Positions 37,444 through 45,828 are shown, numbered from the stretch's first letter. The stretch is 47,665 nucleotides of DNA from Caldifarciminota bacterium (GCA_027002825.1 JALWZG010000072.1:1-47665); one strand, 5' to 3'. The notes: generated by a model from the sequence alone, not told the origin. Translations and numbers: made by a program.

Positions 37444-39294
37444 TCACAGTCCGAACACCTTTTCTATCAACGCCACGTTCATAACCCTCCATTTCAGTAT
37501 GTGGTTTAGGCCGTCCTTCACACCGAGCTCGGCGAGCACCTTGGAGTTTGCCGTGTACCTTTTGAAAAGACCGTCATCCAAGAGGTATTCCTGAGGAAAG
37601 GGGAAACCGAGCTTGTCCCTACGCCACACTATTTTTGGTGGGAGTACGCCTTCAAAGGCCTTTCGGGCGATGAACTTCGTGTATCCACCCCTTATCTTGT
37701 AGTCCGAGGGAAGGGAGAGAAGGAACTCTACCAGCCTGTAATCCAAATACGGACTCCTCACCTCAAGCGAAAAGGCGGAGGAGTTCTTGTCCGCATACCG
37801 CAGTAGGGTTGATATGTTGTCCCTTATATCCTGAACGAGTTTTTCCCGCAGGTCAAACACCCTCTCCCGGGTTTGGGAAGGGGGAGGTACGTAATCCGGA
37901 GGTTTCCTGAAGATCTGGGATGAGCGCAATTTGAAAAGGAACTCAGGTCCCAAAACGTTCAAAACCATCCTCGCAAAGGTTAGGGGATAGTTCAGGTTGC
38001 TCCTCCGGAACTTCAACATCTCCCCTATCGCCCTCCCCACATCCATTTTCCTCAACCTCTCCAAGATGTATACGGGGACGTACCGCAGGTACCCGGCAAG
38101 GGTTTCATCCCCTCCCTGACCGTCCAAAAGGACTATCACGCCGTAATTTCTCGGTAAGGTGTAGACCATGAACTGGGCAAAGGGGCTGAGCGTTCCGACG
38201 GGTTCTTCCTGGTGGTAGACGAACCTTTCCAAATTGTTTTCCAAAATCCCCTTATCGGACTCGGTGTAAACCCATTTGACCCCCGTTGCCCTGACCGCCT
38301 CCTCTATGAACTCCCTCTCGTCGTACTCGGGGAACCTCGGATGGACGGCGGAAAAGGCGTAGTAGCTGAAGTTGGGATGGTTGGATTTGGATGCGAAGAA
38401 CACGATGGAGGACGAGTCCAAACCACCGCTCAGAGACGTTCCGGTCTTCACATCGCTCCTCAACCTCAAGCCTATGGACTCGGTGAAGAGGTGCAGGAAC
38501 CTCTCCTTCGCCTCGTTGAACGGTATCCTCCTCTCCGGAACGTTCAGCGAATAGTAGCGCTCTATCCTCATATCACCCGTCTCCAAGTTGTACACCGCGT
38601 AGTGTGAAGGGAGGAGTCGCTTGATCCCTTTGAAAAGGGTGTTCTCGTTCATGTCGGATTCCGAGTACACGAGAAACCTGATGACCTCATCCGTGTCAAA
38701 CGAGCGACCCGAAAGGGAGGTGTGGAGAAGGGCCTTTATCTCGGAGGAGAACACCAACTTCCTTCCGGTGTGGATGTAGTAAAGGGGCTTCTTTCCAAAT
38801 CTGTCCCGTGAGAGGAGGAGTTTCCTCTCCCTCCTGTCGTAAAGGGCAAAGGCCCACATCCCGTTCAGCCTTCTCAGGGCGTCCGGACCCCACCTGTGGA
38901 GGGCCTTCAGCAGGACCTCCGTATCGGAGTCGCCCCAAAAGGTATAACCCTCACCTTCCAGCTCCTTTCTCACCTCAAGGTAGTTGTAAATCTCCCCGTT
39001 GAAGACCAGGAGCAGACCCTCAAACTCCATGGGTTGATGCCCCTTTGGGGAGAGGTCTATTATCCTCAGCCGCCTGGAGAGGAGGAGGAGGTCCCCCCTG
39101 TCCATGACGTCCGATACGTGGGGGAGGTGGGATAGCTCCTCTACGGTGTCATCCCCTCTCGCGTGGAAGACCTCGGAGGTTTGGGTGTTTATCACCACCC
39201 ATCCCTCATCGTCCGGTCCCCTGTGTCTTAGGAGCCGGGAAACCCGGCGCGGGTCGTAATCAACCCTCCCCGAGGAGCCGAATATCCCACACAT
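37444..39294 (-). CDS. asnB: Asparagine synthase (glutamine-hydrolysing)
   Basis: A 616-aa AsnB-type amidotransferase. The N-terminal glutaminase starts MCGIFGSSG, so Cys2 is the nucleophile, and contains RHRGPDDEG and FNGEIYNY. The C-terminal synthetase domain has the ATP pyrophosphatase loop SLSGGLDSSS. It makes asparagine from aspartate and glutamine, or amidates another substrate; some homologues act in polysaccharide, lasso peptide or other special pathways, and sequence alone does not decide. The ATG overlaps the stop of the upstream gene by 1 nt (TGATG). Immediately downstream is the tRNA pair on the same strand. Confidence 0.92.
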   Translation of the reverse strand: MCGIFGSSGRVDYDPRRVSRLLRHRGPDDEGWVVINTQTSEVFHARGDDTVEELSHLPHVSDVMDRGDLLLLSRRLRIIDLSPKGHQPMEFEGLLLVFNGEIYNYLEVRKELEGEGYTFWGDSDTEVLLKALHRWGPDALRRLNGMWAFALYDRRERKLLLSRDRFGKKPLYYIHTGRKLVFSSEIKALLHTSLSGRSFDTDEVIRFLVYSESDMNENTLFKGIKRLLPSHYAVYNLETGDMRIERYYSLNVPERRIPFNEAKERFLHLFTESIGLRLRSDVKTGTSLSGGLDSSSIVFFASKSNHPNFSYYAFSAVHPRFPEYDEREFIEEAVRATGVKWVYTESDKGILENNLERFVYHQEEPVGTLSPFAQFMVYTLPRNYGVIVLLDGQGGDETLAGYLRYVPVYILERLRKMDVGRAIGEMLKFRRSNLNYPLTFARMVLNVLGPEFLFKLRSSQIFRKPPDYVPPPSQTRERVFDLREKLVQDIRDNISTLLRYADKNSSAFSLEVRSPYLDYRLVEFLLSLPSDYKIRGGYTKFIARKAFEGVLPPKIVWRRDKLGFPFPQEYLLDDGLFKRYTANSKVLAELGVKDGLNHILKWRVMNVALIEKVFGL

Positions 39295-39659
39295 CAGATG
39301 GGATATCCCAAAGCCCTGAGGGTTTCCTTACCCTCTTCGGTCATCCTGTCTATGCTCCAAGGTGGGTCAAACGTCAGTTCAACCTTCACGTCCGTGAAGC
39401 CGAGGGCGTAAAGCCTGTCCTCAACCATCACCCTCAGGGGTTCGGCGACGGGACATCCCGGAGCGGTCACCGTCATCAAAACGTAAACGCTCCTCTTCTC
39501 CGGATCTATTTCAAGGGCGTATATGAGACCCAGGTCCCATATGTTGACGGGTATTTCCGGGTCGTAAACGTCCTTTAAAACGTTTATAACCGCCTCTTTG
39601 CTCAGGTTGGGGTTTCTACCTACCTCTGCCTTCTGCTGCTCTCTCCTGTTCTCCTGCAT
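39294..39659 (-). CDS. SufT/MIP18 family iron-sulfur assembly protein
   Basis: A 121-aa MIP18/DUF59 protein, related to SufT and eukaryotic CIA2, involved in iron-sulfur protein maturation. The core DVYDPEIPVNIWDLGLIYAL (about 31-50) and the Cys in MTVTAPGCPVAEP are typical. The start is ATG 39659: a TTG at 39665 would lie only 3 nt after the -10 box, while ATG is 9 nt after it. It is cotranscribed with asnB, a pairing I cannot explain. No suf or isc genes are in the window. Confidence 0.9.
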   Translation of the reverse strand: MQENRREQQKAEVGRNPNLSKEAVINVLKDVYDPEIPVNIWDLGLIYALEIDPEKRSVYVLMTVTAPGCPVAEPLRVMVEDRLYALGFTDVKVELTFDPPWSIDRMTEEGKETLRALGYPI

Positions 39660-39668
39660 GTTCAACCT

Positions 39669-39674
39669 ATTCTA
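39669..39674 (-). promoter_or_regulatory. Leaderless -10 box of the SufT-asnB unit, decides the start
   Basis: TAGAAT on the minus strand, directly preceded by TTTCCACCT and ending 9 nt before ATG 39659. Confidence 0.65.
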
Positions 39675-39675
39675 A

Positions 39676-39724
39676 GGTGGAAATCCGACCCAAAAGGTAA
39701 GGATTTGGAAAGAGGCTTTCCACC
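39676..39724. promoter_or_regulatory. Inverted repeat between the SufT and butyrate kinase promoters
   Basis: GGTGGAAA at 39676-39683 and TTTCCACC at 39717-39724 form an 8-bp inverted repeat spanning the divergent intergenic region. Each arm sits directly upstream of a -10 box, so both promoters carry the same TTTCCACC element. It could be a basal promoter part or a symmetric operator. Confidence 0.5.
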
Positions 39725-39725
39725 G

Positions 39726-39731
39726 TAAAAT
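39726..39731 (+). promoter_or_regulatory. Leaderless -10 box of butyrate kinase
   Basis: TAAAAT preceded by TTTCCACCG. It ends only 5 nt before the GTG at 39737, the closest spacing in the window. Confidence 0.6.
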
Positions 39732-39736
39732 CCCCC

Positions 39737-40795
39737 GTGTTCAGGATACTGGTCATAAACACCGGGTCCTCCTCCACAAAGGTTGCGCTTTACAACTCGG
39801 AGGAGGAGGTGTGGAAGGAGGTGGTGCGTCACACCTACGATGAGCTGAAGGACTTAAGGGACACGAAATCCCATCTGGACTTCCGTGAGGAGGTGGTGGA
39901 GGGTGTTTTAAGGAGGAGGGGAGTGGATGGGGTGGACGCGATAGCGGCCATCGGAGGGTTGTTGAAACCGCTTGAGAGCGGGGTTTATGAGATCGATACC
40001 GAAATGGTTTTGGACCTCTACGAGGGTAAAAGGGGGTTCCACGCCTCAAACCTTGCCGGGATCATCGCACACAAGCTCGCCCAGAGGTACGGCGTCAAGG
40101 CCTACACGGTTGACCCCATAAGCGTTGATGAGATGGGGAGGTTGGCGAGGTATTCGGGGCATCCGCTCCTGCCGCGCTACAGCCTATCCCACGCCTTGAA
40201 CACCAAGGCCGTGGCGAGGAGATGGTCAAGGGAGAACGGAAAGAGGTACGAGGAGGTGAATTTGATAGTCGTACACATGGGAAGTGGGATAACCGTTTCC
40301 GCCCACGAGAGGGGTAGAATGGTGGACCTCACAAACTCCATGGAGGAGGGGCCGTTCTCCGTTGAGAGGACGGGAAGTTTACCCGTTATGAGTCTCGCCC
40401 GGATGTGTTTCTCCGGGGAACACACCTTTGATGAGGTGGAAAGGATGATATTCGGGGAGGGTGGTGTTTACGCCTATTTGGGTGAGAAGGACTTCCGGAA
40501 AGTTATGGAGCGGGTTAGGGGTGGTGATGGAAGGGCCAAAGAGGTGGTGGATGCTATGCTCTACCAAATAGCAAAGGAGACGGGGGGTATGGCGGCCGTC
40601 CTCTCCGGAGATGTGGATGCCGTAATAATAACGGGGGGGATGGCCTACGAGGATTACGTGGTCGATGGACTGAGACGCCGTCTATCCTTCATAGCGCCCG
40701 TACACGTCTACCCCGGTGAGGACGAGATGGAAGCCCTCGCCTCAGGTGTGCTGAGGGTTTTAAGGGGGGAGGAGGATGCCAAGAGATACGGATAG
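39737..40795 (+). CDS. buk: Butyrate kinase / branched-chain acid kinase
   Basis: A 352-aa acetokinase-family (ASKHA) enzyme that interconverts butyryl-phosphate and butyrate with ADP/ATP. It shows the N-terminal phosphate loop NTGSSSTKVA (8-17) and the motifs NLIVVHMGSGITVSAH and DVDAVIITGGMAYE near the nucleotide site. Length fits butyrate kinase rather than acetate kinase (about 400). No phosphotransbutyrylase follows, so the acyl substrate could be isobutyrate or another branched acid. The start is GTG with the -10 box 5 nt upstream. It overlaps the next gene by 20 nt. Confidence 0.9.
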   Translation: MFRILVINTGSSSTKVALYNSEEEVWKEVVRHTYDELKDLRDTKSHLDFREEVVEGVLRRRGVDGVDAIAAIGGLLKPLESGVYEIDTEMVLDLYEGKRGFHASNLAGIIAHKLAQRYGVKAYTVDPISVDEMGRLARYSGHPLLPRYSLSHALNTKAVARRWSRENGKRYEEVNLIVVHMGSGITVSAHERGRMVDLTNSMEEGPFSVERTGSLPVMSLARMCFSGEHTFDEVERMIFGEGGVYAYLGEKDFRKVMERVRGGDGRAKEVVDAMLYQIAKETGGMAAVLSGDVDAVIITGGMAYEDYVVDGLRRRLSFIAPVHVYPGEDEMEALASGVLRVLRGEEDAKRYG

Positions 40796-41459
40796 CCCCC
40801 CTCTGCTGTTGAGGGTCTCATCCCTGGGGGTTGAGATCGGGCGCAGACGGGTCTTGGAGGGTGTGAGTTTTGAGGTCAGGCGGGGTGAGATAGTCTCCAT
40901 ACTGGGGCCGAACGGTGCCGGAAAGACCACCTTACTGAAGGCCATAGCAGGTCTGATACCCCACACGGGTGAGGTGGAAGTCTGGGGAAGGGTGGCCTAC
41001 CTACCCCAGGAAAAAACCTTTAACACCTTTATACCTTTTACGGTTGGTGATGTGGCGTATCTCGGTGTGAAGGACAGGGATGCGGTCAGGGAGATCCTGA
41101 GGAAACTATCGGTTGAGGACGAGAACCAAACCTTTCACACACTTTCAGGAGGACAGAAGCAAAAGGTTCTGATCGCCCGTTTTCTCGGAACGGGGGCGGA
41201 CATCTTCCTCCTTGATGAGCCTTTTACAGGCCTGGACAAGGTTTCCTCCTTGGAGTTTGAGAGGGTTTTGAAGATGCTGAAGGAAAGGGGTAAAGGGATA
41301 GTTCTGGTAAGCCACGATGTGGGCCACACCCTCTCCCTCTCGGACAGGGTTCTGTGCCTGAACAGGAAGGTCTTCTACCACGGAAAACCCAAGTACGATC
41401 CGAAGATATTCGCCCAAACCTACGGCATAAGCGTAGTCCCCATGTGGCACGACCACTAA
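40776..41459 (+). CDS. ABC transporter ATPase, zinc/manganese uptake type
   Basis: A 227-aa ATP-binding subunit of the metal-chelate type (ZnuC/MntB-like): Walker A GPNGAGKTT (about 43-51), Q-loop YLPQEK, signature LSGGQKQ, Walker B IFLLDEPFTGLD and H-loop SHD. The His-rich end (MWHDH) fits a metal system but is not proof. No permease or binding protein gene is nearby, so the partners must be elsewhere. It starts inside the butyrate kinase gene. Its stop overlaps the convergent TauE gene stop (4 nt). Confidence 0.87.
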   Translation: MPRDTDSPPLLLRVSSLGVEIGRRRVLEGVSFEVRRGEIVSILGPNGAGKTTLLKAIAGLIPHTGEVEVWGRVAYLPQEKTFNTFIPFTVGDVAYLGVKDRDAVREILRKLSVEDENQTFHTLSGGQKQKVLIARFLGTGADIFLLDEPFTGLDKVSSLEFERVLKMLKERGKGIVLVSHDVGHTLSLSDRVLCLNRKVFYHGKPKYDPKIFAQTYGISVVPMWHDH

Positions 41460-42172
41460 CCGAAAAGGAGTTTAAGACCGGCCACCAGTAGGACAAAACC
41501 CAGGAGTGTCCTTACAGCCTTTTTGCCGAGGTGGTTCGCCGCCCAAAATGACCCCACAAACCCCCCTATCAGGACGACCAGGGCGCTGACGGCAACGGCG
41601 AGAACGTCCAAGGATGTGTACCTCAGGCGGGCCGCGAGTCCGCTGGCCGAGTTCACGAGTATGAAAAAGGCGGACATGGAAGCGGTTTCCTTTGGGCCGT
41701 ACCCGAGGAACAGAAGGACGGGACTCAGGAATATTCCCCCTCCTATCCCTATCGCCCCCGCCACCACACCCAGGGAAAACCCCACCGCGGCCGATATGAG
41801 CGTCCTCCTAAAGGTCCCCACGTCTTTCAGGGAGGCGAGGGGTTTGAAGTTTGAGAACATCCTCAGACCGGCCAACAGCACGAACACACCCGTTATGGAC
41901 CTGACGGTATTGCCCGAGAGGTTGAGGGATCCTCCGATATAGGCCGCGGGGACCGAGACGGCGACGAAGGGGAGTATTTGGTGGAGGGAAAAGTGCTTTC
42001 TGTAGTTGAAAAAGGCCGAAGCGGATACGATGAGGTTGAGGGTTAGGGCCATGGTTGCAGCCTTTTGCGCCTCAACACCCAAGAGGTGGAACACGGCGAG
42101 GTATCCACTTCCCCCACCGTGTCCAACCGAGGAGTAGAGAAGGGCGATGAAAAAGAGGGCGGCGTGGAGCAT
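41456..42172 (-). CDS. TauE/SafE family membrane anion exporter
   Basis: A 238-aa membrane protein with about eight helices and two TauE/SafE halves, marked by the Gly-rich motifs VGHGGGSGYL (about 16-25) and GAIGIGGGIFLSP. Family members export sulfite, sulfoacetate or related anions. It is the last gene of the molybdenum cofactor unit; an anion such as molybdate or sulfite is possible. The start is ATG 42172 overlapping the MOSC stop by 1 nt (TGATG); GTG 42175 is the alternative. Confidence 0.88.
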   Translation of the reverse strand: MLHAALFFIALLYSSVGHGGGSGYLAVFHLLGVEAQKAATMALTLNLIVSASAFFNYRKHFSLHQILPFVAVSVPAAYIGGSLNLSGNTVRSITGVFVLLAGLRMFSNFKPLASLKDVGTFRRTLISAAVGFSLGVVAGAIGIGGGIFLSPVLLFLGYGPKETASMSAFFILVNSASGLAARLRYTSLDVLAVAVSALVVLIGGFVGSFWAANHLGKKAVRTLLGFVLLVAGLKLLFG

Positions 42173-42627
42173 CACGGGGTGGGAGCCAGGGCCTTTATAA
42201 CCTCCACCTCATCGCCCACCCTGACCTTTCCCCCCTTTATAACCCTTGCGAAGACCCCCTCCTTCGGCATCACACAATCACCCACGATACGGTATATGGC
42301 GCATCCCGTGTGGCACTCCTTTCCCCTTTGGGTTATCTCAAGGAGTACCTCCCCCACCTTAAGCACATCTCCCACGCAAAGCTCCGGTACCCTTACGAAG
42401 CGGGTGGTCAGGTTTTCGGCGAACGCTCCGGGACGGAGCGAGGGGATCCTTTCCCTCATCTTGTCTATGCTCTCAACGGCGAGGATGCTCACCTGCCTGT
42501 GCCACTTTCCGGCGTGGGCGTCCCCCTCTATACCCCAATCCCTGATGAAGATCGCCTCCGGGACGTTCCTTTTCGGAAGACCCCGGCGTGTGCTTATGGA
42601 TATCGCTATGACCTTTCCCTTTTCCAT
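42172..42627 (-). CDS. MOSC domain protein
   Basis: A 151-aa MOSC domain protein (PF03473), the fold that carries a Cys persulfide for sulfuration of molybdenum cofactor enzymes. It has VEAIFI-like start, DAHAGKWHRQVSIL (about 35-48), and the conserved Cys in KECHTGCAIYR (about 100-110). GGAGG (42634-42638 on the plus map) is 6 nt before the ATG. It lies between moeA and TauE in the molybdenum unit. Confidence 0.92.
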   Translation of the reverse strand: MEKGKVIAISISTRRGLPKRNVPEAIFIRDWGIEGDAHAGKWHRQVSILAVESIDKMRERIPSLRPGAFAENLTTRFVRVPELCVGDVLKVGEVLLEITQRGKECHTGCAIYRIVGDCVMPKEGVFARVIKGGKVRVGDEVEVIKALAPTP

Positions 42628-42640
42628 GTTTCACCTCCTT

Positions 42641-43858
42641 TTACTCAAACAGGTCAAACCACCTCAGGGGTATAACCTTTACGTCCTGACAATGCTCAAA
42701 GTAGCCCCTGTCCTCCGGCAGGATTATTAGGGCGTTGGCGTCCTTCAGGCTCGTGAGCATATGGGAGGCCCTCTTCTGGATAGGTCTCACTATTGGGAGG
42801 TATTTCCGGTCCTCCGTGTAAAAGAGATGTCCCCTTACGAACTCCAAGCGTTTTCCCTTCTTGTTCAGGGTTTTGGAGAGGAGGGCGTACACGAAGTCCT
42901 CAAGTATGCTCCTCTTGACCCCCATCATCTTTCTGACGGCCGTCTTGACGTATATGTAAAGGCAAACACTCGCCGACACCGGATTTCCCGGCAGGCCGAA
43001 TATGAGTTTCCTACCCTTTATGCCGAAGAACAGGGGCTTTCCCGGTTTTTGGGCGACCTTCCAGAACACCTCCCTTATCCCCAAATCCTCGGCAACCGAA
43101 GTTATCAGGTCGTACCTGCCGACGGAAACCCCTCCCGACGTTATGACGATGTGGGCGACCTCCAAAGCCTCTGATACGGCCTCCTTGAGTGCTTCTCTGT
43201 CATCCTCCACCCTTTTGGAGTACACCACCTCCAGACCCCACGCCCTGAGTGCCGCCGTGATCTGGTACATGTTTGAGTCTATCACCTTTCCCGGAGGAGG
43301 TGAGGGGGTGGGGCCCACAAGCTCGCTCCCCGTGGTGATAACCGCCATTTTGGGTTTTTTGTAAACCCTGACCTTCTCACGTCCGAGGGCGGCGAGGAGA
43401 CCGACAACCGGGGGGGTTATGAAATCCCCGACCTTCAGCACCCTCTGTCCCTCCTTCACCTCTTCCCCTTTCCTCCTTATGTTTTCACCGTCCTTTATAA
43501 CCTTACTGCTCCTCAACCTCCCCCCGATCTCCTGCGTGTACTCCTGGGGTATTACGGCGTACGTTCCGGGGGGGACGGGTGCACCTGTGTATATACGTAT
43601 GGCCTCACCCGGCATTATGGGGGATTCCACGGGGTGATCCCCCGCTTTTATCTCGCCCTCAAGCAGGGTGAACTCGTACCCGTGCGATCCCACCGCGTAA
43701 CCGTCCATGGCGGCCTGATCGTACATGGGGAGGGGGAAGGGTGAAGGGATGTTCTCGGCGAGGACATGGCCCAAGGCCTCCTCCAACGGCAGTTTTTGGG
43801 TTCCCAAAACCCTTGTGCGTTTTATTATCCTGTCAAGGGCCTCCTTCACCCTCAGCAT
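42641..43858 (-). CDS. moeA: Molybdopterin molybdenumtransferase MoeA
   Basis: MoeA inserts molybdate into adenylylated molybdopterin, the last step of cofactor synthesis. The 405-aa protein has the family domains: the N-terminal segment LPMYDQAAMDGYAVG (about 44-58), the MPT-binding core TTGSELVGPTPSPPPGKVID with SGGVSVGRYD, and a C-terminal beta barrel. The start is ATG 43858: GGAGG at 43864-43868 on the plus map gives 5-nt spacing, whereas the earlier GTG overlaps that GGAGG. The gene overlaps the end of the MoaC-MoaB fusion by 26 nt. Confidence 0.93.
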   Translation of the reverse strand: MLRVKEALDRIIKRTRVLGTQKLPLEEALGHVLAENIPSPFPLPMYDQAAMDGYAVGSHGYEFTLLEGEIKAGDHPVESPIMPGEAIRIYTGAPVPPGTYAVIPQEYTQEIGGRLRSSKVIKDGENIRRKGEEVKEGQRVLKVGDFITPPVVGLLAALGREKVRVYKKPKMAVITTGSELVGPTPSPPPGKVIDSNMYQITAALRAWGLEVVYSKRVEDDREALKEAVSEALEVAHIVITSGGVSVGRYDLITSVAEDLGIREVFWKVAQKPGKPLFFGIKGRKLIFGLPGNPVSASVCLYIYVKTAVRKMMGVKRSILEDFVYALLSKTLNKKGKRLEFVRGHLFYTEDRKYLPIVRPIQKRASHMLTSLKDANALIILPEDRGYFEHCQDVKVIPLRWFDLFE

Positions 43859-44762
43859 GGCCACCTCCCCCTATCCTCATAACCTTGAAGGCGTGGTTTA
43901 TGTAAGGGAAAAGGGCGTTGAGTGCGTCCCTGACGCCACCCCTCGATCCCGGAAGGTTCACGATAAGGGTTTTACCCGATATGCCGGCAACCCCTCTGGA
44001 TAGAAAGGCGTAGGGTGTCCTCTCGCTTCCGTACATCCTTATGAACTCCGAGAGACCCGGAGCCTCCCTCTCTACGACCCTCCTTGTGGCCTCCGGGGTG
44101 TGATCCCTACGGCTGAACCCCGTACCTCCGGTGGTGATGACGAGGTCATAACCCTCGTCCACCGCCCTTCTCAGCTCCTCCTCTATCCTTTCCGGCTCAT
44201 CGGGTAGGACGGTGTACTCCCCCACCTCTATACCCTCCCGCTTCAGCCTCTCCACGATCATCCTGCCGCTCCTGTCCTCCTTCTTTCCTGAGAACACACT
44301 GTCGGATATGACGAAGACGGCCGCCCTCACACCGTCTGCGCGGGATCTGAACTCACCCCTTCCCCCCCTCTTTTCGAGCAGCCTTATACCTCTGATCTCA
44401 AGGGTTTCGGATACGGGTTTGAGCATATCGTAGACGGTCAGGGCAGCCACGGAGACGGCGGTTAGGGCCTCCATTTCAACTCCTGTCCTGTAAATGCTCT
44501 TAACCTCCGAGGTTATACGCAGGACGTTCCCCTCCAACCTGAAGGACACGTCGCAGTGTAAGATGGGGAGGTTATGACAGAGTGGGATGATATCGGACGT
44601 CCTCTTCGCGGCCGTTATACCGGCGACCCTGGCCACCTCAAACACGTCCCCCTTCGGTGTCCTGCCCCCTTTTAAGAGCTCAAGGGCATTCCCGTCCACA
44701 AGGACTTCGGCTTCCGCCTTTGCGTATCTCAAGGTGTTCACCTTTTCACTGACATCTACCAC
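43833..44762 (-). CDS. moaC: MoaC-MoaB fusion protein
   Basis: A 309-aa fusion of two enzymes of cofactor synthesis. Residues about 1-140 are MoaC (cyclic pyranopterin monophosphate synthase) with the motif KRTSDIIPLCHNLPI and MEALTAVSVAALTVYDM. Residues about 145-305 are the MoaB/MogA domain, which adenylylates molybdopterin, with TTGGTGFSRRDHTPEA and NLPGSRGGVRDAL. Such fusions are known but uncommon, and here replace two separate genes. GGAGG (44769-44773 on the plus map) lies 6 nt before the GTG start, and moaA stops 2 nt upstream of it. Confidence 0.92.
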   Translation of the reverse strand: MVDVSEKVNTLRYAKAEAEVLVDGNALELLKGGRTPKGDVFEVARVAGITAAKRTSDIIPLCHNLPILHCDVSFRLEGNVLRITSEVKSIYRTGVEMEALTAVSVAALTVYDMLKPVSETLEIRGIRLLEKRGGRGEFRSRADGVRAAVFVISDSVFSGKKEDRSGRMIVERLKREGIEVGEYTVLPDEPERIEEELRRAVDEGYDLVITTGGTGFSRRDHTPEATRRVVEREAPGLSEFIRMYGSERTPYAFLSRGVAGISGKTLIVNLPGSRGGVRDALNALFPYINHAFKVMRIGGGGHAEGEGGP

Positions 44763-44764
44763 GG

Positions 44765-45736
44765 TTAACCTCCTATTGCCACCATCCTCCTGTTCCTTTC
44801 GGCGTTCCTTACCGTGTTCTCCGCACCCTTGGGCTTGAAAAACACCGCCCTTTTGATCGCTTCCCTTATCTCATCGTCGTCCGCCCCATCCCTCAGCATC
44901 CGCCTGAGGTTCACCTCCACGGGTGAAAGGAGGCACAGCTTCAGACAGCCGTCCGCCGTAAGTCTCAGGCGGTTGCACGTATCACAGAAAGGTTGGGTCA
45001 GTGAGCCTATGAAACCCACCAAACCCTTGAAACCCGGTATGGTGTAATCCCGTGAGACCTCGGAGAATCCCCTGACGGGCTTGAGGGGGTAAAACCTCCC
45101 GATCACCTCCTTCATCTCCCCTACGGGGACCACCTTATCCGCACCCCAGCCGTTTCCGGGGAAGGGCATGAACTCTATGAACCTCACCGCAACCCTTCTA
45201 TCCCTGGCGAATTCAACAAAGTTCAGGAGCTCGTCCTCGTTGAATCCCCTTATCACGACGGTGTTGATCTTGACAAGGGGAAAGTCCATTTCCAACGCCG
45301 TGTTTATGGCGTCCAGCACCCTGTAAAAGTCGCGCCGGGAGCCACCCGTGATCCGGGCGTACCTCTTCGGGGAGAGTGTGTCAAGGCTGACGTTCAGGTG
45401 GTGCAACCTTCCCCTCAAACCTGGTAAGAAGTCTCGCAGCATCACACCGTTTGTCGTCAGGTTGAGTTTGACGGGTAGGCGGGATATCCCGTTGAAAACG
45501 TCCCAAAAGTCCCTCCGCATCAGGGGTTCTCCACCGGTCAGCCTCACCTTCTCCACGCCAAGGCTCACGAACACCCGCACAAGCCTTTTCACCTCCTCCG
45601 CCGTCAGCAGGTTTTCCCTCCGTATGAACCCCACGGGGCATCCGGGGGGCATACAGTAGGAACACCGGAGGTTGCACCTGTCGGTCAGGGAGACCCTCAA
45701 ATAGTTCAGGCGGCGCCCGAAGGAATCCCTTAACAT
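44765..45736 (-). CDS. moaA: GTP 3',8-cyclase MoaA
   Basis: A 323-aa radical SAM enzyme that makes 3',8-cyclo-dihydro-GTP, the first step of molybdenum cofactor synthesis. It has both clusters: N-terminal C21-C25-C28 (CNLRCSYC) and the C-terminal set in CDTCNRLRLTADGCLKLC. The substrate segment LTGGEPLMRRD is present. The last residues (VAIGG) carry the conserved C-terminal GG. It is the first gene of the unit moaA, moaCB, moeA, MOSC, TauE. TAAAAT ends 9 nt before the ATG, and a perfect palindrome lies at 45774-45790, near its -35 position. Confidence 0.95.
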   Translation of the reverse strand: MLRDSFGRRLNYLRVSLTDRCNLRCSYCMPPGCPVGFIRRENLLTAEEVKRLVRVFVSLGVEKVRLTGGEPLMRRDFWDVFNGISRLPVKLNLTTNGVMLRDFLPGLRGRLHHLNVSLDTLSPKRYARITGGSRRDFYRVLDAINTALEMDFPLVKINTVVIRGFNEDELLNFVEFARDRRVAVRFIEFMPFPGNGWGADKVVPVGEMKEVIGRFYPLKPVRGFSEVSRDYTIPGFKGLVGFIGSLTQPFCDTCNRLRLTADGCLKLCLLSPVEVNLRRMLRDGADDDEIREAIKRAVFFKPKGAENTVRNAERNRRMVAIGG

Positions 45737-45745
45737 GAGGGAAAT

Positions 45746-45751
45746 ATTTTA
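45746..45751 (-). promoter_or_regulatory. Leaderless -10 box of the molybdenum cofactor operon
   Basis: TAAAAT on the minus strand in CTTTAAAAT, 9 nt before ATG 45736. The upstream sequence lacks the C-rich element of other promoters. Confidence 0.6.
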
Positions 45752-45773
45752 AAGTTCCGGTTCCGTATTCCTT

Positions 45774-45790
45774 TTGCAAAACGTTTGCAA
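45774..45790. promoter_or_regulatory. Perfect palindrome, possible operator upstream of moaA
   Basis: TTGCAAA (45774-45780), ACG, TTTGCAA (45784-45790) form a perfect 7+3+7 inverted repeat. It lies 22 nt upstream of the moaA -10 box, about where a -35 and activator or repressor site would be, and 54 nt upstream of the divergent gene's -10. A regulator is not identified. Confidence 0.5.
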
Positions 45791-45811
45791 CAAGGTTCCG
45801 GGTTCTTTCCA

Positions 45812-45828
45812 CTCCGCAGGCCGTGGAG
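45812..45828. other. Short hairpin between the divergent genes
   Basis: CTCCGC (45812-45817), AGGCC, GTGGAG (45823-45828) form a 6-bp stem with one G-U pair. It is upstream of both promoters' transcripts, so its role, if any, would be as DNA. Confidence 0.3.

Noticed and set aside
29507-39294. A complete lasso-peptide or similar RiPP cluster
   Set aside because: The AsnB, HPr-kinase-like, radical SAM and TldE-like genes lie in different units, and no precursor peptide, leader-binding protein or transporter could be supported.
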